From positions 15,938,723 through 16,002,722 of the forward strand of contig NC_084804.1 in assembly GCF_963583255.1 (NCBI RefSeq): 64,000 nucleotides of DNA, given 5' to 3'. This DNA is from Pyrus communis. Taxonomy: Eukaryota > Streptophyta > Magnoliopsida > Rosales > Rosaceae. Each line of letters starts with the position of its first letter. The stretch's first letter is position 1. This document shows positions 46,517 to 59,798 of the stretch, in pieces. A program made the translations under genes and the position numbers. Under the pieces are notes generated by a model that ran no database searches, was not told the origin of the DNA, and worked only from the letters and a program-made list of their open reading frames with translations.

Positions 46517-47491
46517 TTTTTCCAAAGAATACTCTCACATCAAATGGTATGCAAAAAATGGGGAAACAAGGGATACTATCACATCAAATGGCATGAAGTG
46601 CTGATATTCTCTCGTATGCAATTCTCATGTGTGAATGAACGGATGAGTGTGACAAATATCACTTTCCTAACTATATTACAAACAAAAAAATAAAATAAAA
46701 TAAAATAAAATAAAATAAAAACTAAAATAAAATCTTTATTTTCTGGGTAAATAAAAAACTGTAATGCTGAAAAGGCAGGCTGTGCTATTAGTATAAATGG
46801 TCACACTCAATCTTCCAATCATGCATTTAGGTTTTGAGCAATCATTTCTTAGGGTTCATGATGAACTTTGATAACAACCATTCCAAGCCGCTAGGTTTTG
46901 AGCAACTTTCCATCATCGCGGCTAGTTGGCCTTTTTAACCTGTTCATTGCTGACGGGGTAGGAACTAGGAACTGTATGTGTGCGTGTGTGTATTTGTATA
47001 CATTAAACAACAAGAAAAAAAATACCAGATCAAGATTCAAGATGACATATTTTATATATTTTTCAAGATTATATTTAAAATAGATTCATAAAAAGGGAGA
47101 GACAGGACAATAGACCGAAAAGAAATGGCACATGATGTCTCATTAAATTTTTTATTTTTTCAATTCTGTAAATTATATAATGCATGAATCGCCTTTTTTT
47201 CTTCTTAATCTGACATGGAATCACCTTTCAAGATGAATAATGATGTATAACACTCAAATTATATATAATCACATAATGTACATCATTAAATTGGGATAAA
47301 TATTGTGCATGGTAGCATGGGCATTTTAGGCTAATCTCAGGGCCTTTGTATATTTTATAGTTTTTAGTGTAGTTTCTACCTTAGACCAACTCTTCCCCAC
47401 ATGCACTCGTGGTTGGAATTTGAATATTCCAAATCGAAGATCTTTTGGCATTTGAGAACAAAAGTAAGTTATAAGATTTGTTTAATTAATT
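46517..47491. other. Spacer
   Basis: Holds an (AAAAT)n microsatellite at about 46689-46721. No gene. Confidence 0.4.
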
Positions 47492-47612
47492 GAGAATTGT
47501 TATTAGTATTTTAAAAAATTTATTTGGCATTTTTCGTAAGTGTATTTTTTTTTCTAATTATAGAAAGTTTGGAGTGCCAAATAAGATTTTTGGAATGCTA
47601 ATAATAGTTTCC
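47492..47612. mobile_element. ~120-bp palindromic MITE, copy 2
   Basis: 'gagaattgttattagtattt' and 'agatttttggaatgctaataatagttt' pair as in the 46093 copy. Confidence 0.65.
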
Positions 47613-47958
47613 GATTAATTTTCTATATTTACTTTTTTTTTTTGAACAAATTTTTCTATATTTACTTTTTGAGTACATTCTATACTGACTTTTTTTTAGT
47701 ACATCGATATATTTACACTATGTGAAGGATGAGTTGTTAGAGATTTCAATAATAAATATATAAATTATATATATATATATATATATGACTTGATGCTGCA
47801 TTGTGCAACATGTGTGTGTATAATAAAGGGTGTTGCAGTGTGCGGCAAGAGTACGGGCGGCATCCTTTACAAAATGTTGGGTTTCATTCAACCTTTTGCG
47901 ATTGTATATTTTGTTGAATGGTTGCAACTTTTGGTTAAAAGGTATGATGCTTACTCAA

Positions 47959-48110
47959 AGGGGTGTGATACTCACACACCCCATTTTACATTTCACACAC
48001 CCTTCTAATTTTCGACTGTCAGATCGGATGAACTGAAGAAAAATCAACGGATAGAATTTAACAAGGGGTGTGTAAGAAGTAAAATGGGGTGTGTGGATAG
48101 CACACCCCTA
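47959..48110. mobile_element. MITE with ~40-bp TIRs (AGGGGTGTG)
   Basis: The left AGGGGTGTGATACTCACACA and the right (reverse-complemented) TAGGGGTGTGCTATCCACAC arms continue through 'CCCCATTTTAC'. A clear target duplication is not visible. Confidence 0.7.
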
Positions 48111-48595
48111 CACAAATTGTATGAGTAGAATTAAAAGATGTAATCAGTCAATATTTATTTTCTGAAAATTTAAATTGAAGACATGTCTTTTGGGTCAACA
48201 CTATTAAGAAGTGTTGTATATCTTCAACTAAAATGAAATGACTAGATGAACGGGTGCTTTAATGCCTATAAATACCTTTTAAATGCCTATAAATACCTAT
48301 TGTGGCATAATGTTTCACACTCAATTTTCAAAAATTTGTTTCTACATTTCTTGCTTTCTTCTTTCTCCATCACATTCATACAATTTCTTTCTAGTTATTT
48401 CCAAGGGAATGTAATTCGGTTTTGCTAATCGAATATTCCATACTTTGTTGTATCCTGGAAGTGATTTGCCAAGAACCCCTTAGCAAACTCATTCGAGTGG
48501 GGCAAATAACACTTTAAGAAAATGATTCAAGTCGTACCTCAAAGTTAGCATTTGGATTATTCTCTATATTTCTACATTTACTCTAATAAGAGTTC
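48111..48595. other. Spacer
   Basis: A 17-bp direct repeat 'tttaatgcctataaata' type occurs at 48259 and 48280. No gene. Confidence 0.4.
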
Positions 48596-48705
48596 GGCTA
48601 AGCCACACAATGGCGGCCTAATTTGGTATCGAATTCGCCATTCACGATCTTCAAACCTAAGACCTTTCACTTCCAAGTAAAGAGAAATACTACTTACTTA
48701 AAAAC
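48596..48705 (-). mobile_element. Degenerate SINE copy
   Basis: On the minus strand 'agtatttctctttacttgg' and 'gtcttaggtttgaagatcgt' correspond to the A- and B-box zones of the SINE family. The tail is not recognisable. Confidence 0.45.
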
Positions 48706-51700
48706 AAAAGGGAAATCCTGGTGCCTTTTTTTATATTGTTTCAATGAAATGTTATCTCGTCAAATTATTTGGTATATATGTAATTAGACTAAAATTACTA
48801 ATTTGAATCACGTATGTGCAAAAAACAAGCACCTGCATGATTATTGATGTGAATTGATAATTTGATAACGTAACTACCCTGATCGCTTTTTCTTAAGATA
48901 AGTTGTTAATTTCTGGATTCTTGTTAAAGACTGAAGCATATATAAAATTGGTTGGGAACGACAAGGAAAATGATGGAAAAGAAGTTTCGAGTGAAGCCAT
49001 TTGGAGAAAATGAGGTTGCTTCTGGCTTTAGAGAGAAGAAGCCAAGACGGATGTCAAGGATTGTCCTAATTTAACACGTCTGGTTGAGCACTATTTTATT
49101 TGATTGAATAAGGAAGGTAGTCAATGCTTGATTGTGACTATTGAAGTTTTTGGCAAATATTTTTCTAAATAATCCTTAAAACTATAGAATCATGAGAGAC
49201 CAAAACCCTTTTGCTAACTTTAAAGTCTTCAAATTACGCTCACTGATTTGGCCAAAATGCCCACCTTACCCCCTACTTTTTTTTTTTTTTTTTTGTGTGT
49301 TGATAACGAAACATAAACTTAAAAAAAAGAAAAAAAAGAAAAAAAAAGGAAGAAGTCACATATGAATATCACGAGATCACGAATTCAATCTTATCTTTTG
49401 TATTAAAATATTAGGGTTTTGGCTCCCACAGTCGTGCCTTTTGTCGTAGCACGTATGATACGGTTTCTTTTTGATGCAGGATCATGATGATTAATTATGG
49501 AATTAATTAGTTTAAAAATATTCTCAGCTAGATCACCTTAACTTTTCACCACCCAGTTCCAATTAGGTACAACCAAATTTTACAAAAGTTTATTCTCTTC
49601 TAATTCTTGGAAAGGGTTTTCCTTGTTATTGCATACCTAGCATGCATATGGAAGCACATATGGTAAATAATTATAACATTCTGATGGAAACTTTTGCCAG
49701 GGTTTTTGAATTAAAAACAGAAAAAAGAAGATTCTTCAAAGTACTTAAAGATTATCTAGGTGCAAAAACAGATTTTTAAGTATGGTTTTGTAGCAAAAAA
49801 TTAAAGGGAATAAATGAGATAAAAAGAAAATTTAAGCTTTAGACTCCTTTAAAAAAAAAAAAAATGCTAGTGATTAGCAACACAAACCACCCTCTTGAAG
49901 TTTCAACCACCAAACTTCTTTTGGTAATTAAATCTAAGTGCTCAATATCTTTGAGAGGGACATAACTTTCAGAATATGGAAGCATCAAATATGCTCCCTT
50001 GACATATATGAAATCTCAGTAAATTACTAGTTCTTGTGACTTCCCCTACAATGGAAAAAAGATTAGGCTGTTTATATATAGAGGCAATTAGGCACGTTCC
50101 TTCGGGGATATCTACTAAAATTGAAACGATATGAACAAGATTAGTGCATAAATCGAGAAATCGCCGATCCTTTTCTTCATCTTATTGTAACCTAAAAATT
50201 AAACAAAATTAGTCTTCTAGTTTAGTTACAGACATAGTCACCAAGTACCATTATTGAATGTGGACAAAGATGATTAAGAAATAAGAGGAAAACATTTCTG
50301 GTTGCTGCTAGACACTGGCATTGCAAATTGCAAATTACAAATTGCAAAATGGATGCTCTTTTGGAGTTCAAGACCCCTGAATGGAATTGGAATTCTTGTT
50401 ATATGGTCCCAACCTTCTCTTCACCTTTAGCTACCTTTCATAGCCCTAATGTGTGCATATGATGCTAATATGCTATCTTTGAAATGCCAAATGCCAACCC
50501 ATCTCATATGTTTGTCTCTTTTTTCTCACCTTTTCTTTCCTCTCTATCTCTTTACCTCTTTTGAGGCAATGCTCATTGATTTTGAGTTGCAGATTGGATT
50601 GTGGTTGAGGTATTTGGCACACTCATTCAATCCTCTAATTAATATGGAACGATCATACTGCGTATTTTGCAAAAATGTTCAATTATGAACTTTTTTCGTT
50701 GCAGAATGTGTGAATCAGCCTAGACCCTTAAAATTCACAATGCAAACGTCTACTCTCGAATTCTTATATCACGTGAATGACACATGAATTATATGTGAGA
50801 TACCCATTTCATAGAATGGGTGTTAACAGCTTTAGCTCAAACGCAGCCATCCACTTCTCGTGCAGATCTTATTGGAAGAAAAACTAACAACCCAATTTAC
50901 CATGTTCAATGAGGATGGCCAATTTGTCACGATTCTTTTATGATTAGGCAAAACAATGGTAATTTAATTGCATTTTAGAATCACATAATTACACAAATCT
51001 AATAATTGGTAAAATTGGCCAGTTAATTCTTCATCTGCAACTAGTTAAACCTTATATTCATAACTGAAATTTGAGTCCAACCAACTTGAAACTATGTTAA
51101 AATAAAACCATTAAGATTATGATAATAATTGTCCTCTTAATTAATCATTAATCCCACACGCACCAATAACGTCAGAGAAATTCTAAAGAGGCTCTTTCAA
51201 AAGCAAAAGCAAGACTCTTCATAGATTTTCTGCCACCTTATGTATTTTGCACAATATTATATAATGTTTACACAATAATTGACGTTAAATTATGAAAAGA
51301 TAAAAGATCTATAAAGAATCCCACTTTCAAAAAAAATTTATAAAATTTCTCGTAACATTATCTAAATCTGTAAAAACAAACACAAATTAGTCCACAGTGA
51401 AAAGTGAAAACCTTCATCATCATTACCTAAATTGAAAAGAAAGGTAAACTCAAACCACCTTGAAAATCCCCAAGAAAATTACAAGGGTACTTCCGGAATG
51501 GAACCCGCGAGAAAATATGGTGGCGGCTACAAGCGTCAAACTTTCCGTCAAAGCAAATCCCAATCTCGTTTTGTCCTATTTTTAAGACCTTCCAAAACCC
51601 AAATAATTCAATTAATTTATTTTTTCTTGGTCAAATTTCAAAACAGAAATTTTATAATTTGAATTTCCAATTATGTGCGTCTCTAACCATAAACCATCTC

Positions 51701-52239
51701 AATTTCTCAAAAATCTCCCCACTGATCTGGTTGTTACCCAAACTTAAAATATGTTTAAAATAAAAAGATATAGCCCTAAAAAGTACACCCAATAAAAATT
51801 TGAAATATTAGCCATTAATTGTGCATGCACTTATTATAAATCTGAAATATATAATGTAAAAATAAATATAAAAGAGTCACTACAGTGTTTCATTTTTGGT
51901 GATGACCTTTAAATAATTTTCGTCAATGAAAATAATTTTATATTTTTTGAGACTATTTTTAAATAATTAAGTTATCACTAAAAATTTATTTAATTTGAAA
52001 AAAAATGGACAACTGATATGATTTCTTGCTTTTGAGGTTTTAAAAAAATAATTTACTATTATTTTGTATTTAATATACTATTTTGTCTATAACTTTTATT
52101 TTAATTATTTTTTAACGAAATTAATTTAGCATTAGGTGTTTTATATTTGTTAAAAAAAAGGTGTTTTATTTTAATTATTTTTTTAATAGAATTAATTTGG
52201 TCTTCTCAACGGAAAGTTTTGTTAAAAGCAATACAATAC
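48706..52239. other. 3.5-kb spacer upstream of the DUF630/632 gene
   Basis: AT-rich with poly-T (49279), A-rich tracts (49320) and poly-A (49851). Open frames at 50449 and 51432 have no recognisable domain; the latter may be chance. I see no gene and no bounded transposon. Confidence 0.4.
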
Positions 52240-52617
52240 ATTCTCCCTCTCGCTCTCCCTCCCTCTCCCTCTCCCTCTCCTCACTCTCTCTCACATAAAC
52301 ACAAACACACTGTGCACTCTCCTCTCTCTTCTCTCTGCTTTCTGTCTCTCTCTGCTGCAAGCCGACGACAAACTCCGCGCTGGCAAAGATTCCCTTCTCC
52401 TTCCTCTCCTTTGTCCTTCGTTCCCGTTTACTTTTCTTTTATCTTCCTCCCCACAAACCCTAAGTTCGAAATTTTCCCGAGAAACAAACAGACAGTAACA
52501 CCCAACAGCTACTAGAATCCTAATCCCAATCCGCCCGCCATGTTTCAGCTGATCTCGCCTTAACCCACTACCTATTTTTCACCGTAGACTGATAAAGTTG
52601 CCTTCTCTTCCCGCTTG
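52240..52617 (+). promoter_or_regulatory. 5' leader / promoter of the DUF630/632 gene, CT-rich
   Basis: A (CTCCCT/CTCT)n pyrimidine tract at 52243-52352 precedes the start codon by ~270 bp. Y-patch/CT-rich leaders are common in plant promoters without a TATA box. A small upstream ATG occurs at 52540 (atgtttcagctga) and opens a 3-codon uORF. The transcription start is not determined. Confidence 0.5.
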
Positions 52618-55600
52618 ATGGGTTGCACGAGCTCCAAGCCCGACGAACTTCCGGCCGTTGCCTTATGCCGGGAGCGCTGCGGCTTCCTCGACGAGGCGAT
52701 TCACCAGCGCTACGCCCTCGCCGAGGCCCACATCGCTTATATTAGCTCCCTCAGAGAAATCGGCCGCTCTCTGCATCAATTTATCGAGCAGGAGGTGGGC
52801 AATTCATCCGGGTCGCCGTCCTCACCCCACCTCAACCTCCCGCCGGCCAGAAAAGGCGAGACCAAATCCTCGCCGCTGCGCCACTCTCACTCAAATTCAA
52901 ATTCCGGGTCTCATCTCCACTTTCACTCTTCCGACGATGATTCCGGCTCGCTCCACCACTCCGGCCACTCGTCGCCACTGCACGATACTCACTACGGCGG
53001 TCATATTGATTACATGGAGGACGGCGGGCAGGAGGGTTTCAATTCGTACCCAGATGGGTTTATGCGCATGAATTACATGAAGAACAAAGCGACGCCATCT
53101 GTGGTGCATCGGCAGAAACCCGTGAGCCCTGAAAACGTGTTTCAATTGGGGGAATCTTCTTCTTCGAATTCGTATGATGGATATCAAAATTCAAGTAGTT
53201 ATCCAGACGCTGTCTCTAATCCTTATGCCGATTACGGCGGTGGGTTTAACAATTACGGTGGTGCGTATAATTACGGCGGAGGGAGTAGTGGGTATACTAA
53301 TTACGGTAATTCTTCTCCGCCGGTCCGATATGGAGCACCGTCGCCACAGGCTTCGGCTTCGACCTCGTCTAAGCCACCTCCTCCGCCACCTTCGCCGCCA
53401 AGAGCTTCAGCTTGGGATTTTTTAAACCCATTCGAGGTTCAGGAAAAGTACTACTCTGCCTACACTCCGAGTCGGGACTTGAAGGAGGTGAGAGACGAAG
53501 AGGGAATTCCCGAATTGGAAGACGTGGAGTACCAGCAGGAGGTGGTGAAGGAGGTGCAGAGGGACCACAAGCATGTGGTGGATGGCGGGAAGCATTCTAA
53601 GGCTGTTGTGGACGATGAGGCAGCTGAAACGCAGCCCTCCTCGGTTTATCAAGCTCGGCCGAGCGTTGAGACTGATGGTGGTGGGGTGGAGTATGAAGTC
53701 CATGTGATGGAGAAGAAGATTGTGGATGAGGAGGAGACGCGCGAGGACCGTGGCAATGGCGGAGCTGCAGCCAAAGCTCGACCGGGGTCTCGAGATGCTT
53801 TCGAAGTTGCTCGAGAGATTGAGATTCAGTTTCAGAGAGCTTCGGAGTCGGGGAAAGAAATTTCCAAGATGCTCGAGGTGGGAAAGCTTCCCCATGGTGG
53901 AAAACATGGTGGGTATGGGATTATACACCTTTTTAAGAGATTGATTACGAAAAATTTGCTTGCTTGAATTTTGATCTACCTGGGAAGTTTTAACTTATAT
54001 GCGTTTGATGTGTAGTAGTTAGTTTCCTCAAGTGGAAAGTTTACAGATCTGGGTTTTTATGTTTAATTTTTGTTGAATTTGAACTCTATTGAGCAGAGAT
54101 TTGACTTTTGTGTTGTGTTTGTGATCAGTTTCTTCCAAGACTTTAGTCTCTTCGCAACCTTCTACTAGTGCCGAGCCATCGACCTCTGCTCAAGTGGCTG
54201 CTCCTTCTCAATTGGGGTTCGATGAAGAATTGATGTTAAGGTCCAAAAATCTCTCTTCCACCTTACACAAGCTATATCTTTGGGAGAAGAAACTCTACAA
54301 TGAAGTAAAGGTATGTTTCCTCCGTTCCCGTTACCGGTTAAATGTTTACATGGTCATCTTTATACCTTTGACCTTTATGAGTCTGAGCCATCTGGGTTTC
54401 TTTGAACAATTCATACTTTTCTAATTATGCTTCGCCAGACACATGGTTCATGATCCTTTGTTGTTCCAAAGTAGTGTCGAATTAGAATTTCTTTTATTTT
54501 TCTTATTCATAATAAAATCTCGTCTTTTGTTTGCTTAAATGTGAATTTCAAATATAAAGTGTCTTTATTGATACATCTCTATACAAGGAATGTATTTCTT
54601 TTAGGTCCGACCAGCGCATATTTTCCCTCTGAAGGGCTCAAGGGCCCCTTTAATTGATATTTTGGTGTTCTCACCATCATACATTATTATTCACCCACTA
54701 AAACTAGGCTACTCTTTGTCTAACATGGGCCTATCTGAATAAATTATGGCAAAGCTCTTGTTTGATTCAAGCATTAATCCATAAATGAGTTTGACTAGGG
54801 CTTTTGCTGATGTACGCTTCTCTTCATTATAATTTAAACCACCGAGTGTATTCATATTTCTGCCCTCTCTAATTTTGTCTTTGTCAGTTGTGACCCTACA
54901 GACAAGTTTTCTTATAATTTTTCAGGCGGAGGAAAAGATGCGGGTGATCCATGACAGGAAGGTCAGTAAGCTAAAGCATTTAGATGAAAGGGGCGCAGAA
55001 GCTCATAAAGTTGATAAAACTCGAACTTTAATAAGGAGTCTGTCCACAAAAATTAAAATTGCAATTCAAGTGGTAGACAAGATATCTGTGACTATAAGTA
55101 AGATCAGGGATGAAGAATTATGGCCACAACTGAACGAATTAATTCAGGGGTATGTCCATCTTCCAATTTCTGTGGCATTTATGGATACTTTTTTTTGTTC
55201 GTATGATTATTTGTCGTCACCTCATTGACCACGTATCTTGGACTAAGCTTAGTTATAACTCTTGATTAAAATTTTCAAAATTGACAAGTCATAGTCAATC
55301 TTACCCGTGTGATGATGTTATAGGTAAGGTTATATCTCAATATATTTCCTGGACCTTCAATTGCTAGTCCTTGATATTTGAAAAATTAATTTATTGATTG
55401 AATAATTAGCTCCATTTAGCACAAGTGGTGAGGAGGTGGGGAAAAGGGTTAGAACTGTAGTAGATCATGGGTTCAACCTATTCCCAATGTTCCAAAAATT
55501 AAGCTTAAAGGAGTTGGTAGGTCCATTGGTACTCTTATTTTATTTGTCGTGCTAAGAGTTCTTCAAGACGAAGAATGAAATTAATGGGAATTAGGCTTGG

Positions 55601-56892
55601 TTAGAGAATATAAGTAATTAAGATAGAAAAAGACGCAAGGCAAAAATTGGAAGGTGTTACTGAAAAGCTAAAAATTAGAAGGGGAGAAAATCTTGATCAA
55701 AGTTTCTTTATGATTTGTAATTTGATGGTTTTATCCGCATTGAGAACCACATGAATGGCTTCCAAAAACTCTTGTGACCGAAAATATGAAATAGGGTCCT
55801 GAAGTCTCATACTGGAAGCTTTTTCGTAATATCCAGGTGTCTTGAACAACACCTACCTATAATATAAGGGTGGTAATAAGAATTTAGGTGCCTCTAGTAA
55901 TCAATGAATCTCATTTTGGCAATACGAAAGATTGGCCAGGTGATGGTGATAGTGGATAGGCTTATGCGTGTTGATTTGCAATCGTGTTTGTATCTATGAC
56001 TTTGACAATCATACTGGTGGTTGTTTCCACTCACGTGTGTAACCGTATGATTTTATTTACACAAAGATTGGTTTGTGGGAAATTATATACTTTGTGAATG
56101 CAATATTCATGTCACATGCCTAATTCTTTTATTTTCTTACACTTCAGGTTAACCAGGATGTGGAAATGTATGCTCGAATGTCATAGTAGCCAGTGCCTAG
56201 CAGTTAGAGAAGCCAGAGGTTTAGGTCCTATTGGATCTGGAAAAAAGCTTAATGATGGTCATCTTGATGCCACATTGCAGCTTGAACATCAGCTTATTAA
56301 CTGGACTTTCAGATTCTCTACTTGGATTAGTGCGCAGAAGGGATATGTGCGAGCTTTGAACAAGTGGCTTTTAAAATGTCTTCTGTATGAACCGGAAGAA
56401 ACACCAGATGGAATAGTTCCCTTTTCACCCGGTAGAATAGGCGCACCCCCAATTTTTGTAATATGTAACCAGTGGTCACAGGCTTTGGAAAATATATCTG
56501 AAAGAGAGGTGGTTGAGTCGATGCGTATTTTCACCACAAGTGTGCTTCAGATTTGGGAACAAGATAAGATTGAAATGCGCCAGAGGATGGTGGCACACAA
56601 GGATCTAGAGAAACAAGTTAAGAAATTGGATAGAAAGGACCAAAAAATACAGAAAGAAATTCAGGCATTAGACAAGAAAATTGTGCTGGCATCAGGGGAT
56701 GGTGACGGACTCTCGGTTGCTGGGCAGATTGTGTATCAGAGTGACACTAGAAATAGTACTTTACAGGGTAGTCTGCAACGCATTTTTGAGGCCATGGAAA
56801 GGTTCACCGATAGCTCTACAAAAGTTTATGAGGAGCTTTTGCAACGTAATGAAGAAGAAAGGCTTGCTAGAGCAGCCGAGAGGGTTTCATAG
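52618..56892 (+). CDS. DUF630/DUF632 protein (NRG2 / REL2 family)
   Basis: Four exons 52618-53908, 54129-54310, 54926-55149, 56148-56892; all GT-AG, phases agree, 813 aa. The start MGCTSSKPDELPAVALCRER has Gly2 and Cys3 for N-myristoylation/palmitoylation, pointing to membrane attachment, and begins DUF630 (residues ~1-60). A Ser/His/Gly/Tyr-rich low-complexity region and a PPPPPPSPP tract (near 53380-53400) follow, then DUF632 (from ~residue 400 to ~735; LHKLYLWEKKLYNEVK; TRMWKCMLECHSSQC; FVICNQWSQAL) and a C-terminal coiled coil (KKLDRKDQKIQKEIQALDKK). Family members include Arabidopsis NRG2 (nitrate signalling) and rice REL2 (leaf rolling); which role applies here cannot be told. Both 'bZIP' and 'DUF630/632' names occur for the family. 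Confidence 0.93.
55407..55500 (+). mobile_element. Possible SINE in intron 3 of the DUF630/632 gene
   Basis: 'tagcacaagtggtgaggagg' resembles a tRNA A box region and 'tgggttcaacctattcc' a B box (GGTTCAACC). The 3' boundary is unclear. Confidence 0.4.
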
Positions 56893-57965
56893 GGCTCTTC
56901 AGTTAGATGGAGTTATGACCATCCCTTTTCAGCCATCTAAGTGAAGAATTTGAAAGCTCAAGATCTTTGAGAAAATTGTATTCCTTGGTGAAACCTTCTT
57001 CACCACTCTTCGCCATTTGATGGACTGCTCTGGCTAGTGAATGTTGTTGGCATAAGACTTGGTTATGATCAGGATCATCTGTAATAGCTCAGCAAGAAGC
57101 CATTGCTTGCGGCTTTACATCGACGGTGCAAGATGTTTATCTGGGTTGACTCTACAGTTTTAATTTAATGAGACGACCAACACCGTTGATTCACTATTTA
57201 CACAAGCAAAGACGAAGGGCAAGCACAAGATAAGTTATTACGGATTACATATCCGCTTGGTCCACTGACCGATAGCAGAAATGATTCCAAAGCCGGTTCT
57301 GGCCAGAGTGTGCTGAAGCGATGGTTGCTTGTGCAATCAATCGCAGTACGAGAGACTCCCTCTGCTCTATGAATCAGCCAAGTCTACTTTCTGTGGAGGT
57401 CCTTGACATAAAAGTTGCAATTTGCAGCGTACGGGCGACATGGAAACAAAAACAAGGGTCGGAGCTGCATTCGCCAATCAAAAGCGCAAAAGTTTGCACG
57501 ACTGGGGCCAAAATAATTCAAGTAAGCGGATGTCCTTTTCGGTTTTGTGATGGCGATGAGTTTCAGTGCAGTAGTGGTCTGTGTATGGGCTGCTTTGAGT
57601 GACGCAAGTCCCGTATGTGCCCAGAACATAATATTAGATGAATTTGTATAAATAAATTTAATATTCTTTCCTCTGTCGTTCGTTTTCAGCATTTCATTTA
57701 TATCAAATTGTTCAGACGACCTTTGGCAAAATTCAGCAAAGTGACAGCAACATTTTATAAGAAAACGAACCGAATCAATTTTTTTCGCATCACGACCGGT
57801 GTTCGCCGAGCCATCGGCTGTCGATACAATGTGTAAATCAGTGATTATGAAGTGAGAAATGTGATTAGGCCATTTTTGTTGTTGTTGACGTATGCTTCCC
57901 AGCAGCCACAGTTGCGTAATTTAGAGAAAAAAAAAAAAAGAGATTATTTGGAAAGTGATAAAAAT
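56893..57965. other. DUF630/632 gene 3' UTR and downstream spacer
   Basis: The 3' UTR is probably several hundred bases; 'aataaa' at about 57650 is a candidate poly(A) signal. The frame at 57321-57602 has no recognisable domain and may be 3' UTR. Confidence 0.4.
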
Positions 57966-58132
57966 TTTTTTTGAACAAACGATATTATCAACACTACAGG
58001 GGAAGGAGATGGCGGGTTTAGTCTCATAATAAGCTAGTAATAATATGGTTCAAATTCGTCTTTGGCGACAATCGAACCTAACACCTCTCATTTATATGTG
58101 AGAAGGAATACCACTAGACTTTAGTACTAAAT
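57966..58132 (-). mobile_element. tRNA-derived SINE, fullest copy
   Basis: On the minus strand: 'tagtggtattccttctcac' (A box), 'aggttcgattgtcgccaaag' (B box GGTTCGATT), a body ending 'gataatatcgtttgttc', and an A-tail (T-run at 57966-57973 on the plus strand). The same body gives the tails at 5716-6090. Confidence 0.75.
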
Positions 58133-58811
58133 GTCTTGGAAAGTGATTAAATTAATTAAAGATTAAAGATTAAGAGCGATGGGAAGTCCAAAGATGCAAT
58201 GTAAAAGCACACCTTTAATTAGACAGGTTCGTGCTAATCTTTGAATGGGACTACATTAATAAAGCTTATGACCCATCCGGCTTCATCCAATACAGATTGA
58301 CTTTCTGCCTAAAGTCGTACGGACTATTCTACGATCCCCATAACAGAGGCAGCCATCTTGGGTTTGGCTTTTCACATTTTTTGGTTTTTTTTGGTTTTTT
58401 TTTTTTTTTTTTTTTTTTTGGTAAATTTGACATTTTATAGTTAGAAGGGCGACAAGGGATTAATTTTGGCCATTGATGCATATGGAATGCTCGTATGCAT
58501 GATGTGTGTAGATTATTTTTGACGACATGTATTATTGTGAGAACAATTTTACACGTGATATAATTGATTATGTTGTGTCAAATAATAACATCGGTCTACA
58601 CGCGCATGATTGACTTTGACTTGACGTTTTGAATTTGTTTTGTGAGAGGAATTCTTATGTTCATCTGGACACATTAGTCATCTGACAATCCTAACAACGG
58701 AGTGGGTCTCCTCATACTTGGTCATTGGTCTCACACGATTAAATTTACAGATCTATACGAGCATCCGCACACATGAACTCAACAATCCGGATTAGCATAT
58801 AAATAAAAAGG
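58133..58811. other. Spacer
   Basis: A long T-run at 58380-58420. No gene. Confidence 0.4.
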
Positions 58812-58966
58812 AAAACTAATGAAAAAAAGCTTAAAAACTTTAAGTTTTAATGATAAAAACAAAATAAAGGGTAAAGTAAATAGTAGCAGGATTGACTTTT
58901 TAGTGTAAAAATGTGATTTTTTGTTAAAGTGAACAATACCGTAGATTTTTCATTAAAACTCTCTTG
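58812..58966 (+). mobile_element. ~150-bp MITE family copy
   Basis: 'aaaactaatgaaaaaaagct', 'ataaagggtaaagtaaatag', 'gattgactttttagtgtaaa' and 'tttttcattaaaactct' match the other four copies. Confidence 0.75.
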
Positions 58967-59798
58967 GGTTTTCTCAACAGTCTCTATGTAGTTTGTACAA
59001 CTACAAAATGAGAATAAAAGCTTGTGATTAACATGGTAATTAGCAATTATTAATAGCTCTTCGATTGCCTAAACTTATTCTCTTTTTGTGAGTGGAATTA
59101 AATTTAAAAGCAATGGAGGAACCAACAAAACTATGCCACACCCAAGCAATCCTTTTTCTCAATTTCACCACTGTGTGTTGAAATCTCTTTACTAGATCTA
59201 TTGTTGTTTTCTCCTTTGGCAACTGTGCAGAATCTGCAGATAGATATGATTCCGGGTACAGAACCTTGCTGGCAGTCTTGAGTTTTCACCCAATCATTTC
59301 AAATTATGTGCATTATAATTACCGTATTTATGATAACCCAGGATCCAATATTTCTGGGGGTAACATAAGCATATAGAAATGTTCTGAACTTTAAATCAAA
59401 TATAAGACTAATGCTAAGAGACTCTCTTAGACTCTTTATTACCACACATTTTAACGTTAATTTCTGTGCTAACATTATTAAAATGTTGGGCTAAAAACAT
59501 AGGATGACAATTTGTTCATAGAGAATCTTACTTTTGAGAGTCTGCTTAACATTTCTGCAAATACAAAATTGAAGGAATGCAAAACAAATAATAAAAGAGT
59601 ATGAAATCATAATGGTGTACATAAAATATTTCAAATTTTTTGTTTTTGTGGTAATATGAACGACTTCTTATCTATTTTGTACCTTTAATTTTAGTTATAC
59701 CCTTTATAACTCTATTTTAATCTCACCTTACCTTGTAACTTAAAAGTCACTACTTTACTCCCTAAAACACAAAATTTGTTCCACCTTAACTTGTGTAC
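58967..59798. other. Spacer
   Basis: No gene or bounded element recognised. Confidence 0.4.

Noticed and set aside
52658..53600. Several overlapping frames on both strands at the DUF630/632 exon 1
   Set aside because: They are shadows of the real, GC-rich exon 1 frame.
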